10,807 nt of DNA from Planctomycetota bacterium (GCA_021809365.1 JAKBAC010000118.1:1-10807); one strand, 5' to 3'; positions 1 to 7,019 are shown, counted from the first letter of the stretch. The notes: generated by a model from the letters alone, not told the origin. A program made the numbers and translations.

Positions 1-1
1 A

Positions 2-775
2 ATCCGCGGGCCGGGCGGAAAGTGGTTCCGGCATTGAGGATGGCGGAACAATCGTGGTATTTTCCGCTTTGGGCGGTGTGCCGATCGGATCAGCCGGCCG
101 TCGGGCCGAATGATGACGCGCCGGCGTCGGAGCGGCCAAATCAGGGATAAGTGAAGTGGAAATTCCGCTGGAGCTTATGCTGCGTGACGTACCCGTTGGG
201 CGGAATTGATGTCGCACTTTTCCCTGACTGAAGGAGCGACGGCCGGAATGGCGTGTAAGACTTGGAGCGACGCGTGCCACAAGCCGATCCGGATTGGGAC
301 GCTGAACCGCATATCCCGCGCTGCCGGTTGAACCGGGTGCCGGAAGGGAAGGCCCCGGCGACGCGGTGATTTGGTGCTCACTTGGCTCCGCATTTTCAAG
401 GTGCTGTTCCGCCGCCGGTGACGCAGCGGAAGTTTGCGGACCAGCCTCCGGGGCACCCGATGCTTCCGGCACGACAGGACCCGCGCCGGCGTTCTGATAA
501 ACCGCAGGCAATGCGGCCAGTGAATCCGGCTCTGCGGAGACGGATGACTCGGCCGTGGGCACCGGCGCTTTACGGCGCACGGTCTTTCCGCGACCGCGGC
601 CGCCGCGTCCTCGGCCACCGCGCCGCCGGCGGCGCGGTTTAGCGGCACCCGCGGAATCATCGGAGGCCGCTGCTTCCGCAGGGCCGGAGATTAACTCGCC
701 CGGCGAAGCAGATTCAGGAACAGCCAGTGTGTCAGGGGGAAATTCCGAACGTTCTTCGGATGAATCAAATTTCAT
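2..775 (-). CDS. N-terminal part of an unidentified low-complexity protein with an RG-rich basic patch (cut by window edge)
   Basis: A minus-strand frame is open from an ATG at 775 to the left edge (258 codons, no stop), with an in-frame TAG 12 bases before the ATG, so this start is the only one available. The protein begins MKFDSSEERSEFPP, has an acidic Ser/Ala/Pro-rich stretch, then a basic patch at residues about 47-68 made of Arg and Gly (RRRRRGGRGRGGRGRGK), then about 190 residues rich in Ala, Pro, Ser and later Arg/His. No folded domain is visible. Such extensions occur ahead of RNA-binding enzymes, for example planctomycete-type Rho factors or RNase E/G-like proteins, and RG patches usually bind RNA; that identity is inference, because the catalytic part lies outside the window. 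No clear Shine-Dalgarno site precedes the ATG, but a good promoter lies about 85 bases upstream. Other frames over this stretch give no recognisable domain. Confidence 0.5.
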   Translation of the reverse strand, partial: MKFDSSEERSEFPPDTLAVPESASPGELISGPAEAAASDDSAGAAKPRRRRRGGRGRGGRGRGKTVRRKAPVPTAESSVSAEPDSLAALPAVYQNAGAGPVVPEASGAPEAGPQTSAASPAAEQHLENAEPSEHQITASPGPSLPAPGSTGSAGYAVQRPNPDRLVARVAPSLTRHSGRRSFSQGKVRHQFRPTGTSRSISSSGISTSLIPDLAAPTPARHHSARRPADPIGTPPKAENTTIVPPSSMPEPLSARPAD

Positions 776-858
776 GGTATTGATAAACTAGCCTCACGAG
801 AAAATATTGCATACACTCAACCCTCTCCGCCGACTTCAGTCGCGGATAAACCCCTTTA

Positions 859-887
859 ATTATATGGAATTTGTCCCAACAAGTCCA
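859..887 (-). promoter_or_regulatory. Sigma-70-type promoter for the RG-rich gene
   Basis: Read on the minus strand, TGGACT (887-882, 4 of 6 matches to TTGACA) is followed after exactly 17 bases by a perfect TATAAT (864-859). Transcription would start near 852, giving a leader of about 77 bases before the ATG at 775. The leader contains a small hairpin (CGACT/AGTCG, 831-842). The promoter sits immediately after the stop codon of the upstream flavoprotein gene, so the RG-rich gene probably has its own transcript. Confidence 0.5.
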
Positions 888-898
888 TGATTGAATTA

Positions 899-1975
899 TT
901 AACCGGCTTCCAGGCACGTCAGTGTTTCCTCAATGACCCCGGCACCGCTGGACCAGACAAAAAAGAACATGGATTCACGCAACCGCCGCTGGGCACTGTG
1001 CGCGATCATCAACCCGCGGCCTTTTGCCAGTTCCAGCGTCGCCGCGGCACAACGCCAACAAAGATCATTGCATTGTGCCCGCAAAATTGCCGGCTTGGCC
1101 GCACTGTCCGCTTCCACCTTATCCGCCCCCTGCCGGTAAATTACCCGCGACAACGCCCGGTGCTGCCGGCGCAACGCCGCGACTGCGGCTTTGCACCGCG
1201 CCGATCGCGTAGCAACCAGTTCCTGCGCCTCGTTTAAAGCTCCGGCCGCAACACCCAAAGGCAGAACGCAGGTATTCCACGAAAAGCGCCGATACTTATT
1301 GCGAACCGCCAACGCGTTGGGGCATGGGCCGCCTAGAACATCCTCGGGCTTGATCAGAACATTCTGAAGTTTGACGGACGCGGTATTACTGGCATTGAGC
1401 ACCGCCATGGGTGCAGGAGAAATAATCTGCACATTCCGTTGCTTCAGGCGGAGAATAAACAATAATTGATCGCTCGTTTCAGTGCGCGCTCCGGCAATAA
1501 TACAGTTGCAGTTTCCGGCACCGGTAGACCAGGGAATGATGCCGGAGACGCGCCATGCCCCGCCCTGTTTCACGGCTGTAACACCGCCATTTTGATGCTG
1601 TCCGGACGTGGTCAACTGGGCAATACCGATACTGGCGAATATCTGGTTCTCCGCAAGCTGCGAAAGCAATTTTCCGCACTGTGAGCCGCATATCGGATTA
1701 TCGGCAGCACAAATGAGAAATTCCAATGCCGCATCGCGCTGGGTGAGAATCAGGGCGGTCGTCAAACATGCCGAGGCCAGTTGTCCATAGCGGCGATGCA
1801 ATTGAATCTGCGGCAATCCGATGCCGCCATAGGGTTTTGGAACCGACCACTTTAACGCCCCGCAACGCGCCAAATCTTCAATATTTTGGCGCGGCCATCG
1901 GCCGGCAATATCAACCTCCTGCGCCCGCTGCGCCAGGCTCTCAAGCACCCCGGACCATGTAACTGGTGTATCCAT
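899..1975 (-). CDS. Acyl-CoA dehydrogenase-like flavoprotein, degenerate C-terminus
   Basis: The 358-residue protein has the acyl-CoA dehydrogenase layout: an N-terminal helical domain with the PKPYGGIGLP segment (residues 46-55, the usual 'fGG-Gl' region), a beta domain with GGAWRVSGIIPWSTGAGNCNCII (138-160) and the KLQNVLIKPEDVLGG turn (202-216), then a C-terminal four-helix region. The family binds FAD and oxidises acyl-CoA thioesters or acts as a flavin-dependent monooxygenase (DszC type). The usual C-terminal 'GY..E.P.eR..RDa' segment that carries the catalytic Glu in many members is not recognisable; the end reads SAQRRLRESMFFFVWSSG instead, and the protein is somewhat short for the family's usual 380-400 residues. 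A monooxygenase-like or otherwise altered activity is therefore possible. The ATG has no Shine-Dalgarno site, but a TACAAT box ends 6 bases before it, which suggests a leaderless mRNA. Substrate is unknown. Confidence 0.75.
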   Translation of the reverse strand: MDTPVTWSGVLESLAQRAQEVDIAGRWPRQNIEDLARCGALKWSVPKPYGGIGLPQIQLHRRYGQLASACLTTALILTQRDAALEFLICAADNPICGSQCGKLLSQLAENQIFASIGIAQLTTSGQHQNGGVTAVKQGGAWRVSGIIPWSTGAGNCNCIIAGARTETSDQLLFILRLKQRNVQIISPAPMAVLNASNTASVKLQNVLIKPEDVLGGPCPNALAVRNKYRRFSWNTCVLPLGVAAGALNEAQELVATRSARCKAAVAALRRQHRALSRVIYRQGADKVEADSAAKPAILRAQCNDLCWRCAAATLELAKGRGLMIAHSAQRRLRESMFFFVWSSGAGVIEETLTCLEAG

Positions 1976-2168
1976 CTTTGAATTGTAGGAGGCTTTGCGG
2001 CGAATCGCCAGAAGTCAGTCCGAGTAATCCCCGGGTTGACGCGACGTAAGTTCCGGCGAGTTGACAGAGCATCGCGTTATAAAGCACCGTGGTGGCAACC
2101 CGGTGGTTGGTTGGCGGCACGGGATCAACCACCGAATTAGCATCCGGTGCTCGGCGTGCGCGTTGGAG
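1976..2168. other. Intergenic gap with a 9-bp inverted repeat
   Basis: No convincing gene lies between the nucleotidyltransferase stop and the flavoprotein start. The gap holds a perfect 9-bp inverted repeat, CGGTGGTTG (2101-2109) and CAACCACCG (2126-2134), with a 16-base loop. It lies about 35 bases past the nucleotidyltransferase stop and could end or stabilise that transcript, although no T-run follows it on the minus strand. A TACAAT box on the minus strand (1987-1982) lies right before the flavoprotein ATG. A short minus frame across 1941-2132 has no recognisable protein features and I do not call it. Confidence 0.5.
1982..1987 (-). promoter_or_regulatory. Possible -10 box for a leaderless flavoprotein mRNA
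   Basis: TACAAT on the minus strand matches TATAAT in 5 of 6 positions. With the usual spacing of six bases to the start site, transcription would begin at 1975, the A of the ATG. The -35 region is poor (TGGCGA-like). The lack of a Shine-Dalgarno sequence upstream of this ATG fits a leaderless transcript. Confidence 0.3.
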
Positions 2169-2732
2169 TTAAAGATGCTTCGTATCCGCCAGAAGCTGGT
2201 TCAGCAGTTTGGTCGTGCCGTGTATATCGGTCCATCGGCGGAGATAAGCAACGTTAATCTCGGAAAGGCGCTGCACGGCCAGAACGCTTCTGACATCCGA
2301 AGTATCCTTGGCTCTCTTCCCGAGAACGGCCCAACGGAGTTTTGTGATGATCACGTCTTCAACGGTGGGAACAAAAGCCGGGCGGTTGAGAAATTCGATT
2401 TGTAACCGCCGATCAAATCGCATAAGGTCATGCGGATCCTCGGAAAGCCCGAAGAATTCTATGAGGAATCCGGTTTCGGTGTGCGTCAGTACCCGGCGTG
2501 ATGTGAGCGTCACGGATTCGAACGACATTTGGTTATCCAGCCGGTAAGCGGTTCCCAGATGGGCTGAAACGGACACAGCATCGGTGGTTTGCGGCGACAA
2601 TACGAAATCAGCATCATTGGTATTACGTGGAATGCCGTAAAGGTTTGTCGCAAGCGATCCCACGAGCATGTAGCCTGCGTTAAGGGCGTTTAACGCATCA
2701 ATGACTTCCGCTGCTACATCCAGAACGTTCAT
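2169..2732 (-). CDS. Nucleotidyltransferase-fold protein (MNT / DUF6036 / AbiEii-like)
   Basis: The 187-residue protein carries the minimal nucleotidyltransferase signature: VGSLATNLYGIPRNTNDADFVLS at residues 24-46, with the GS motif (25-26) and the metal-binding Asp pair D40 and D42 (D-x-D). A later strand LIEFFG (90-95) may supply the third acidic residue (E92). The C-terminal half has the features of this group: VPTVEDVIITKLRW (121-134) and KDTSDVRSVLAV (142-153). Relatives transfer nucleotides to proteins or tRNAs, and several work as one half of toxin-antitoxin or abortive-infection systems; which applies here cannot be read from sequence. The start is fixed by a 4-base overlap (ATGA) with the stop of the preceding small gene, so the two are translationally coupled. 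It is a complete member by length. Confidence 0.8.
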   Translation of the reverse strand: MNVLDVAAEVIDALNALNAGYMLVGSLATNLYGIPRNTNDADFVLSPQTTDAVSVSAHLGTAYRLDNQMSFESVTLTSRRVLTHTETGFLIEFFGLSEDPHDLMRFDRRLQIEFLNRPAFVPTVEDVIITKLRWAVLGKRAKDTSDVRSVLAVQRLSEINVAYLRRWTDIHGTTKLLNQLLADTKHL

Positions 2733-2938
2733 TGAGCCGCTTCCAATTGTCTTATTTTCGCCAACCGCTCGAGGAAAAGGGCGTTCAGCGTCGCGGCATC
2801 CGCCTGCGGATTTTGAGATTTCAGTGTCGCCAGAATTAATGCCCGGTTGAGTTCAAATAATTCCAGCCCCGCGCGCAGCTTGCGTTCAGGAGACATTGCC
2901 CGGGCATTGAGAATCTTATCGCGCTCAATTGCGTCCAT
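2729..2938 (-). CDS. Small helical protein paired with the nucleotidyltransferase
   Basis: This 69-residue protein (MDAIERDKILNARAMSPERKL... to ...ERLAKIRQLEAAQ) is predicted to be all-helical: a 'DKIL-ARAMSPERKLRAGLELFELNRALIL' helix pair followed by 'NPQADAATLNALFLERLAKI'. Small proteins with an 'MSPE-KL--a-eLfe' segment followed by 'P-a----l---f-eRL' are often encoded just before a DUF6036-type nucleotidyltransferase, so I infer a partner or antitoxin role. The frame stays open to an ATG at 3085 (118 residues), but I chose the ATG at 2938: AGGGA lies at a good distance (4 bases) before it, a TATAAT promoter at 3015-3020 lies inside the longer version, and the extra N-terminus runs into a palindrome. 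An ATG at 2968 is a less likely alternative. The stop overlaps the next start by 4 bases. It is not a HEPN protein: no R-4x-H motif is present. Confidence 0.7.
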   Translation of the reverse strand: MDAIERDKILNARAMSPERKLRAGLELFELNRALILATLKSQNPQADAATLNALFLERLAKIRQLEAAQ

Positions 2939-3014
2939 TGATTCCCTGGAAGATTCCACCATAAGCATCACGAGCCGGCCCGCCCGTACTCCGTAACGGC
3001 CAATCGGTCCCGCC

Positions 3015-3043
3015 ATTATACTGCGGCGAGTGGCATCTGGCAT
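3015..3043 (-). promoter_or_regulatory. Sigma-70-type promoter of the small-protein/nucleotidyltransferase operon
   Basis: On the minus strand ATGCCA (3043-3038, 4 of 6 matches to TTGACA) is followed by a 17-base spacer and a perfect TATAAT (3020-3015). Transcription would start near 3008, about 70 bases before the ATG at 2938, which supports the short form of the small protein. Confidence 0.5.
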
Positions 3044-3076
3044 TTTGCGGAAGCGCTGGCGCATTTGTTTTGCTCG

Positions 3077-3124
3077 GCAGGTCAAACCTGCGGGCTAACA
3101 TTCCCGGTGGGATAAACCCACCGG
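3077..3124. repeat. Two adjacent perfect palindromes (possible REP-like element or terminator pair)
   Basis: Two hairpins lie 12 bases apart. The first is GCAGGT/ACCTGC (3077-3082 and 3086-3091) with loop CAA. The second is CCGGTGGG/CCCACCGG (3104-3111 and 3117-3124) with loop ATAAA, eight perfect base pairs. They lie between the aminotransferase stop and the promoter of the nucleotidyltransferase operon, both genes reading leftwards. No T-run follows either one, so Rho-independent termination is not obvious. Their tidy, similar design (arm, short A-rich loop, arm) resembles dispersed extragenic palindromes; repetition elsewhere in the genome cannot be seen here. Confidence 0.6.
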
Positions 3125-3176
3125 CTCGCCCCCTTGTCACCTATCACCTGTAACCCAAATGCGGCCGCCCGTGTTG

Positions 3177-4511
3177 TCATCCGCCGACGACATTTGGATG
3201 ATCATGCTCCAGAGTATGCTCGGCGTGTGGCGCGATGGTCGTGGAATCCGAGGCGGGCGTGGCCGGGGTCCCGGCAACGAGCTTATTGGGCCGTTGAATT
3301 TTTGTTTTGCCGTTCAGGCAGGCATCCATCTGGCGTAGGGCCTGCTTGATACGCAATTCATTTTCCACCAGGGCGATGCGGACAAATCCTTCGCCGTTAT
3401 CACCAAAGCCCCGGCCCGGTGCGACCGCGACATCGGCTTGATCCAGCAGGCGCAGGGAAAAATCAATGGTGCCCTGATCGGCGAGATGTTTATCGGAAAC
3501 TCTGGCCCAGACAAACATGCTGGCGCGCGGGCATTCCACATCCCAGCCGATTTTTCGCAGGCCGGACACCAGAACATCGCGCCGCTTCTGATAAATCTCG
3601 GCCTGCTGCCGGACAAATTCATCACCATTGCGCAAGGCCAGAATGCTGGCGATCTGAATGGGGGCGAAGTGCCCGTAATCGTAATATCCTTTAATCGTCG
3701 ATAGCGCCCGGACCATTTCGCTGTTGCCGCAGCAGAACCCCACCCGCCAGCCGGCCATATTATAGGGCTTGCTCATGGTGGAGAATTCCACGCCCACGTC
3801 TTTGCCACCCGGTGTGGCCAGAAACGAGGGAGCCTGATACCCGTCAAAGCAGGTCTCGCCATACGCAAAATCACTGATCACCAGCACATTGTATTTCTTG
3901 GCCAACGCCACCGTCTGCTGATAAAACAGACTATCCACCGTCATAGCTGATGGATTATGCGGATAATTCAGTATCAGCAACTTGGGACGGGGAAACAGAT
4001 TTTTCAGCACGTGTTCAATACGCTGCAGAAATGCTTCATCATTGCCCAGCGGCACGCTGATGACATTACCACCGGCCAGGGCGACTGCGTAGACATGAAT
4101 GGGATACGCCGGGTCACCCACCACCACGGTGTCCCCAGCTCCCAGCAGCGCCAGCATCAGATGAGAGAATCCTTCTTTCGATCCAATCGTGGCGACTATT
4201 TCCGTTTCCGGATCCAGGTCCACGCCGTAGCGGCGTTTGTATTTGCGGGCGACCTCGCGGCGCAGATTATACAAGCCCACACTTACCGAATAGCGATGGT
4301 TACGGGCATCATGGGCGGCCTCAGCGAGTTTATCAATAACGAAACCCGGCGATGGATCAATAGGATTGCCCATGCCCAGGTCAATAACATCATGTCCCGC
4401 CTGCCGCTTGGCTGCTTTCAACGCGTTAATACGCGCAAATAAGTAGGGCGGCAAACGTTTAATACGCGTGGAAACATCAATTGTAAAAGGCTTATCATTT
4501 CCGCCGGCCAT
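3177..4511 (-). CDS. alaC: PLP-dependent class I/II aminotransferase, AlaC-like
   Basis: The 444-residue protein follows Escherichia coli AlaC closely in remembered landmarks: [21 protein letters not shown] at the start, IDLGMGNP (43-50), [16 protein letters not shown] (108-123), [10 protein letters not shown] (132-141), LNYPHNPSA (181-189), SDFAYGE (213-219) with D214 for the PLP ring nitrogen, the PLP lysine K248 in [15 protein letters not shown] with R256, and R378 in [10 protein letters not shown] for the substrate carboxylate. It should interconvert alanine and pyruvate using 2-oxoglutarate/glutamate; related enzymes act in diaminopimelate or methionine pathways, so the exact substrate is not certain. 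I start at the ATG at 4511, preceded by GAGAGGAG about 7 bases away, rather than an in-frame ATG 15 codons upstream. An extra C-terminal tail of about 45 residues is Thr/Pro-rich and ends in a His-rich segment ([12 protein letters not shown]), which is not part of the enzyme fold. Confidence 0.9.
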   Translation of the reverse strand: MAGGNDKPFTIDVSTRIKRLPPYLFARINALKAAKRQAGHDVIDLGMGNPIDPSPGFVIDKLAEAAHDARNHRYSVSVGLYNLRREVARKYKRRYGVDLDPETEIVATIGSKEGFSHLMLALLGAGDTVVVGDPAYPIHVYAVALAGGNVISVPLGNDEAFLQRIEHVLKNLFPRPKLLILNYPHNPSAMTVDSLFYQQTVALAKKYNVLVISDFAYGETCFDGYQAPSFLATPGGKDVGVEFSTMSKPYNMAGWRVGFCCGNSEMVRALSTIKGYYDYGHFAPIQIASILALRNGDEFVRQQAEIYQKRRDVLVSGLRKIGWDVECPRASMFVWARVSDKHLADQGTIDFSLRLLDQADVAVAPGRGFGDNGEGFVRIALVENELRIKQALRQMDACLNGKTKIQRPNKLVAGTPATPASDSTTIAPHAEHTLEHDHPNVVGG

Positions 4512-4589
4512 CGTCCGGCTCCTCTCGTAATGCAACGCTCCGGAACCCGGTCGCACTTCCGCAGTCCATGGTTCCTGAGAGTTTTATGT

Positions 4590-4595
4590 AGTATA
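4590..4595 (-). promoter_or_regulatory. Possible -10 box for the aminotransferase gene
   Basis: TATACT on the minus strand lies in the 163-base gap between the foldase stop and the aminotransferase start. Transcription would begin near 4583, about 72 bases before the ATG. The -35 region is weak (ATTTTC at 17 bases), so this is only a plausible site. Confidence 0.28.
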
Positions 4596-4674
4596 ACCTG
4601 TGACTGCCCGACGAAAATACGACGTCAAACAATCTGCACACACCGCAGTCCGCCGCACGAAAGCATCGACCCAT

Positions 4675-5811
4675 TTACTTGGCCGATTTTCCCTGCGGCT
4701 GGGTCGCGGCGGGGGCCGGCGCATTACTTTGCTGCGCTTTTTGTTCATTGCGCATGGCCTGGGCCTGCTCGGCATACGCTTCACGCAGCGCGGCAAATTC
4801 CTGATTCAAAATCGGATTGGCAATCGTAATTTTGGATTGCGCCACCAGGCGGTTTAATTCAATTTGCCCCCATTGCAATTCGCCTTGATTCAGCAGATCA
4901 GCCTTCAGGGCGGCATGCACCTTAGACAGCGGCACCGTGCTGGCCGGGACTTTTTTTACCAGCCACAGCAAGTGCAGCGTGCCGTTAATGGGCACAGCTG
5001 CGGAAAGAACATTGGGTTGAAGTTCTCTGGCGGTATCGAGGAGAATTTGCGGAAGAGCTTTATCTTCCAGGGGAATAACTTCCAAGCCGCCATTGGCGGA
5101 ATTCTGCTTATTAATGCTGTGCTGCTGGGCCACCACCGCGGGATTTTCGTGCTTGTCCATAATTAAATGGCGAACCGTGGCAGCGCCATCAAAGGTGTTA
5201 ACCACAATATCACGCACTTCCACCTTGGGGCCGAAGTTGGTTTTGTAAGCCAGTTTGACCTCGGCGTTCGTGATATGCACATGCCCCTTGGCCAGAGCCA
5301 TCATGTATGTGGTGCGGGCCAGGGCCATGCGGAATTCCGCCAGGGATTCACCCTTGCGCGCCAGCAATTTTTCCAAAACAGGAATCCGTTGTTTAGCAGG
5401 AATATGCTGGGCGGCAAGCTGATTCAGCACACCTTGTTCGGCGGCATCCACCTGCGCTTTTCCCACATGCAGCCCCGCCTTGACGCAAGCCTGTTTAAGC
5501 ACGGTCAACTGAATCCATTTTTCAAGCAACCCCAGACCGTTGAGGCGCAGCAGCGAATTTAGAAAATGCTCTTTGCTTAATGCCGCGCCATTGACCATGG
5601 CCACCGCCGGATTGCCCGGAGCCGGAGACCGCGGCATGAGAACATCCTGTGTTAGCGCGGGCAAATGTGCCGTTACCGGTTTAAGTCCCGTGGAGGGCGT
5701 GGCGGGAAGCGTTACCGCAGCGGAAATATTTCCGACGACGATACCCATAGATATTCCAACCGCTAATCCAGCCGCCAATGAGAGTCTTCCGATGAGGTTC
5801 TGTCGCGTCAC
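4675..5811 (-). CDS. SurA/PrsA-like peptidyl-prolyl cis-trans isomerase (parvulin foldase)
   Basis: I start at the GTG at 5811, because ATACAGGAG lies 6 bases before it; the frame can be extended 21 codons to a TTG with no such site. The 378-residue product begins VTRQNLIGRL followed by a hydrophobic segment (residues about 8-33), a signal peptide or membrane anchor, so it acts in the periplasm. Residues about 67-180 form a SurA_N-like helical chaperone domain (AMVNGAALSKEHFLNSLLRL... LEKWIQLTVLKQA). Residues about 195-290 are a divergent parvulin domain: VEVRDIVVNT in place of the usual 'ARHILV', SINKQNSANGGLEVI matching the 'S--NGG-lg' turn, and a closing TLHLLWLVKKVPA strand. The C-terminus (about 340-378) is an Ala/Gln-rich, probably disordered tail. 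It likely helps fold secreted or outer-membrane proteins; whether the isomerase is active is uncertain. Confidence 0.75.
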   Translation of the reverse strand: MTRQNLIGRLSLAAGLAVGISMGIVVGNISAAVTLPATPSTGLKPVTAHLPALTQDVLMPRSPAPGNPAVAMVNGAALSKEHFLNSLLRLNGLGLLEKWIQLTVLKQACVKAGLHVGKAQVDAAEQGVLNQLAAQHIPAKQRIPVLEKLLARKGESLAEFRMALARTTYMMALAKGHVHITNAEVKLAYKTNFGPKVEVRDIVVNTFDGAATVRHLIMDKHENPAVVAQQHSINKQNSANGGLEVIPLEDKALPQILLDTARELQPNVLSAAVPINGTLHLLWLVKKVPASTVPLSKVHAALKADLLNQGELQWGQIELNRLVAQSKITIANPILNQEFAALREAYAEQAQAMRNEQKAQQSNAPAPAATQPQGKSAK

Positions 5812-6239
5812 GCGAATCTCCTGTATATGATCACGGTCCAGTACGTCCAAACCAGTATTGTTATCGTACCGCAAGCTTTAGTTATACGCCAACAGCCGCC
5901 GAAAAGTTTCAAATCGCCGGTCGGCTTCCCCGGTATGACGCGGCTACGAATCTGGCTGCAACACAGCGAATTTCGCCCGGCAAAACCGCTTTTATGGGAG
6001 CCTGAAAGCCCCATGATTTTATTCACATGAATCGCCAAAGATTCCCCCGGCTTTTGCCGATACTTATTCGCAGTGCCTGAGAGAATCAGATCGATCAGGT
6101 AGTGACTTACCGCCAAGCGTCCTATCAGCCAGCGCGGTAAGAACTTTGGTTTGATGTAGTTGTGTGTGTGTTCCATCGCCTTGCAGCGTTGTGAACGGTG
6201 TTCTTAGCCGCTTCGGCGGTTTTTCGGGAGCCAGGGTAT
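5812..6239. other. 428-base divergent intergenic region with several inverted repeats
   Basis: No convincing gene is present between the divergent foldase and prepilin genes; a minus-strand frame over most of it (5808-6176) has no recognisable protein features. On the plus strand there is a 7-bp hairpin with one bulged A at 5994-6014 (ATGGGaGC/GCCCCAT, loop CTGAAA) followed by a T-rich stretch; a small GGTA/TACC hairpin near 6098-6111; a perfect 8-bp inverted repeat CTTACCGC/GCGGTAAG (6106-6113 and 6134-6141); and the terminator-like hairpin at 6206-6224. Long leader, structured RNA or operator functions are all possible. No known riboswitch core could be matched by eye. Confidence 0.5.
6206..6224 (+). 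terminator. Terminator-like UUCG hairpin just upstream of the prepilin gene
   Basis: The plus strand reads AGCCGC-TTCG-GCGGTT followed by more Ts: four perfect G/C pairs closed by a stable C(UUCG)G tetraloop, one G-T and one A-T pair, and a run of five Ts (6220-6224). This is the form of a Rho-independent terminator, and it faces the prepilin gene. It ends 15 bases before the ATG at 6240, and the GGGAG ribosome site follows directly at 6226-6230. It could end an unseen upstream RNA or act as an attenuator. On the minus strand no T-run follows it. Confidence 0.5.
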
Positions 6240-7019
6240 ATGTTGTACGCTCGTAACAATAACACGTTTCCCATCCGTCGTGGCTTTACGCTCATTGAGC
6301 TGCTGGTGGTTCTGACCATCATCGCCCTGATGATTTCGCTGTTGCTGCCGGCTTTGAGCCGGGCACGGGGTTTGGCCCAGCGTGTGCAGTGTGCCACAAA
6401 TTTGCGGTCCATCGGGCAGGCCATCATGATTTACGCCGCAAATAATAACAATCAGTATCCGTGTAATTCTGCTCTGGCCAGAAGCGGCTTCGCCATTCCG
6501 TTTCTTGCCATGACTAACGGGCAGCAGCAGAACGGGCAGGCGGCCCCGGCGGGACTTGGCTTGCTGTACACCACGCAAATGATTGATAACCCCGCGATGT
6601 TCTATTGTCCGCAGGCGGGATTCTATGGGCCGTATTGCAGCGTGGATGGCCAATATCTGCCGACGTTGGTTAAAAACGGTGGAACCATTAACTGGGGCAG
6701 CGTAGCGTATGGCTATTGCTATTACTACCAGATTCAGCGATCCCCGCTTGCCAGTAATTCGCCGATTTTCAACCCAACTGAGTTTACGCAAACCCCCGTG
6801 GATTCCGGTTCTACCGTGCTGGCCAGCGATCTTACCGTCAATCTGGCCGGTAACTGGACCTGGCCCGGCCCCCTGCCGGCATCCAATCACAGCCTGTCGG
6901 CCGGCGGCCAGCCGGATGGCGGCAACACACTCTATAATGACGGTTCTGTCAGTTGGAAAAACCTTGGCCAGATGCAGGTTGGTTACTCGTGGCTGGGCAT
7001 GATGAACTTCTATCAGTAA
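6240..7019 (+). CDS. Type II secretion/type IV pilin-like prepilin with planctomycete-type C-terminus
   Basis: The 259-residue protein has a short basic leader ([15 protein letters not shown]), the prepilin peptidase site G15|F16, the key Glu at +5 (E20), and one hydrophobic helix [24 protein letters not shown] (16-39), followed by the [23 protein letters not shown] helix typical of these proteins. After cleavage and methylation it would sit in the inner membrane or be exported as a pseudopilin. The C-terminal half is rich in Tyr, Asn, Gly and Cys and ends [23 protein letters not shown] (217-239), a variant of the 'H-X9-DG' motif of planctomycete prepilins; here the spacing from His to DG is 16 residues. 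I chose the ATG at 6240, with GGGAG 9 bases upstream, over an in-frame GTG at 6198 that would disrupt the leader. It is a lone gene and its substrate role is unknown. Confidence 0.85.
   Translation: MLYARNNNTFPIRRGFTLIELLVVLTIIALMISLLLPALSRARGLAQRVQCATNLRSIGQAIMIYAANNNNQYPCNSALARSGFAIPFLAMTNGQQQNGQAAPAGLGLLYTTQMIDNPAMFYCPQAGFYGPYCSVDGQYLPTLVKNGGTINWGSVAYGYCYYYQIQRSPLASNSPIFNPTEFTQTPVDSGSTVLASDLTVNLAGNWTWPGPLPASNHSLSAGGQPDGGNTLYNDGSVSWKNLGQMQVGYSWLGMMNFYQ

Noticed and set aside
175..660. 161-residue minus-strand frame
   Set aside because: It overlaps the longer open frame 775-2 in another phase, has an Arg/Pro/His-rich shadow composition and no domain.
1941..2132. 63-residue minus-strand frame overlapping the flavoprotein start
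   Set aside because: No recognisable motif, no ribosome site, overlaps the flavoprotein start in a different phase; the flavoprotein N-terminus is already complete, so no frameshift is needed.
2939..3085. N-terminal extension of the small partner protein to an ATG at 3085
   Set aside because: A TATAAT promoter lies inside it, it runs into a palindrome, and a good ribosome site precedes the ATG at 2938.
5994..6145. Known riboswitch classes (TPP, fluoride, c-di-GMP, cobalamin, glycine)
   Set aside because: Short matches such as CTGAGA-like or GGCGATGG-like strings occur, but the remaining conserved core bases of each class are missing.
5808..6176. 122-residue minus-strand frame upstream of the foldase
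   Set aside because: No family resemblance; covers hairpin-rich intergenic sequence.
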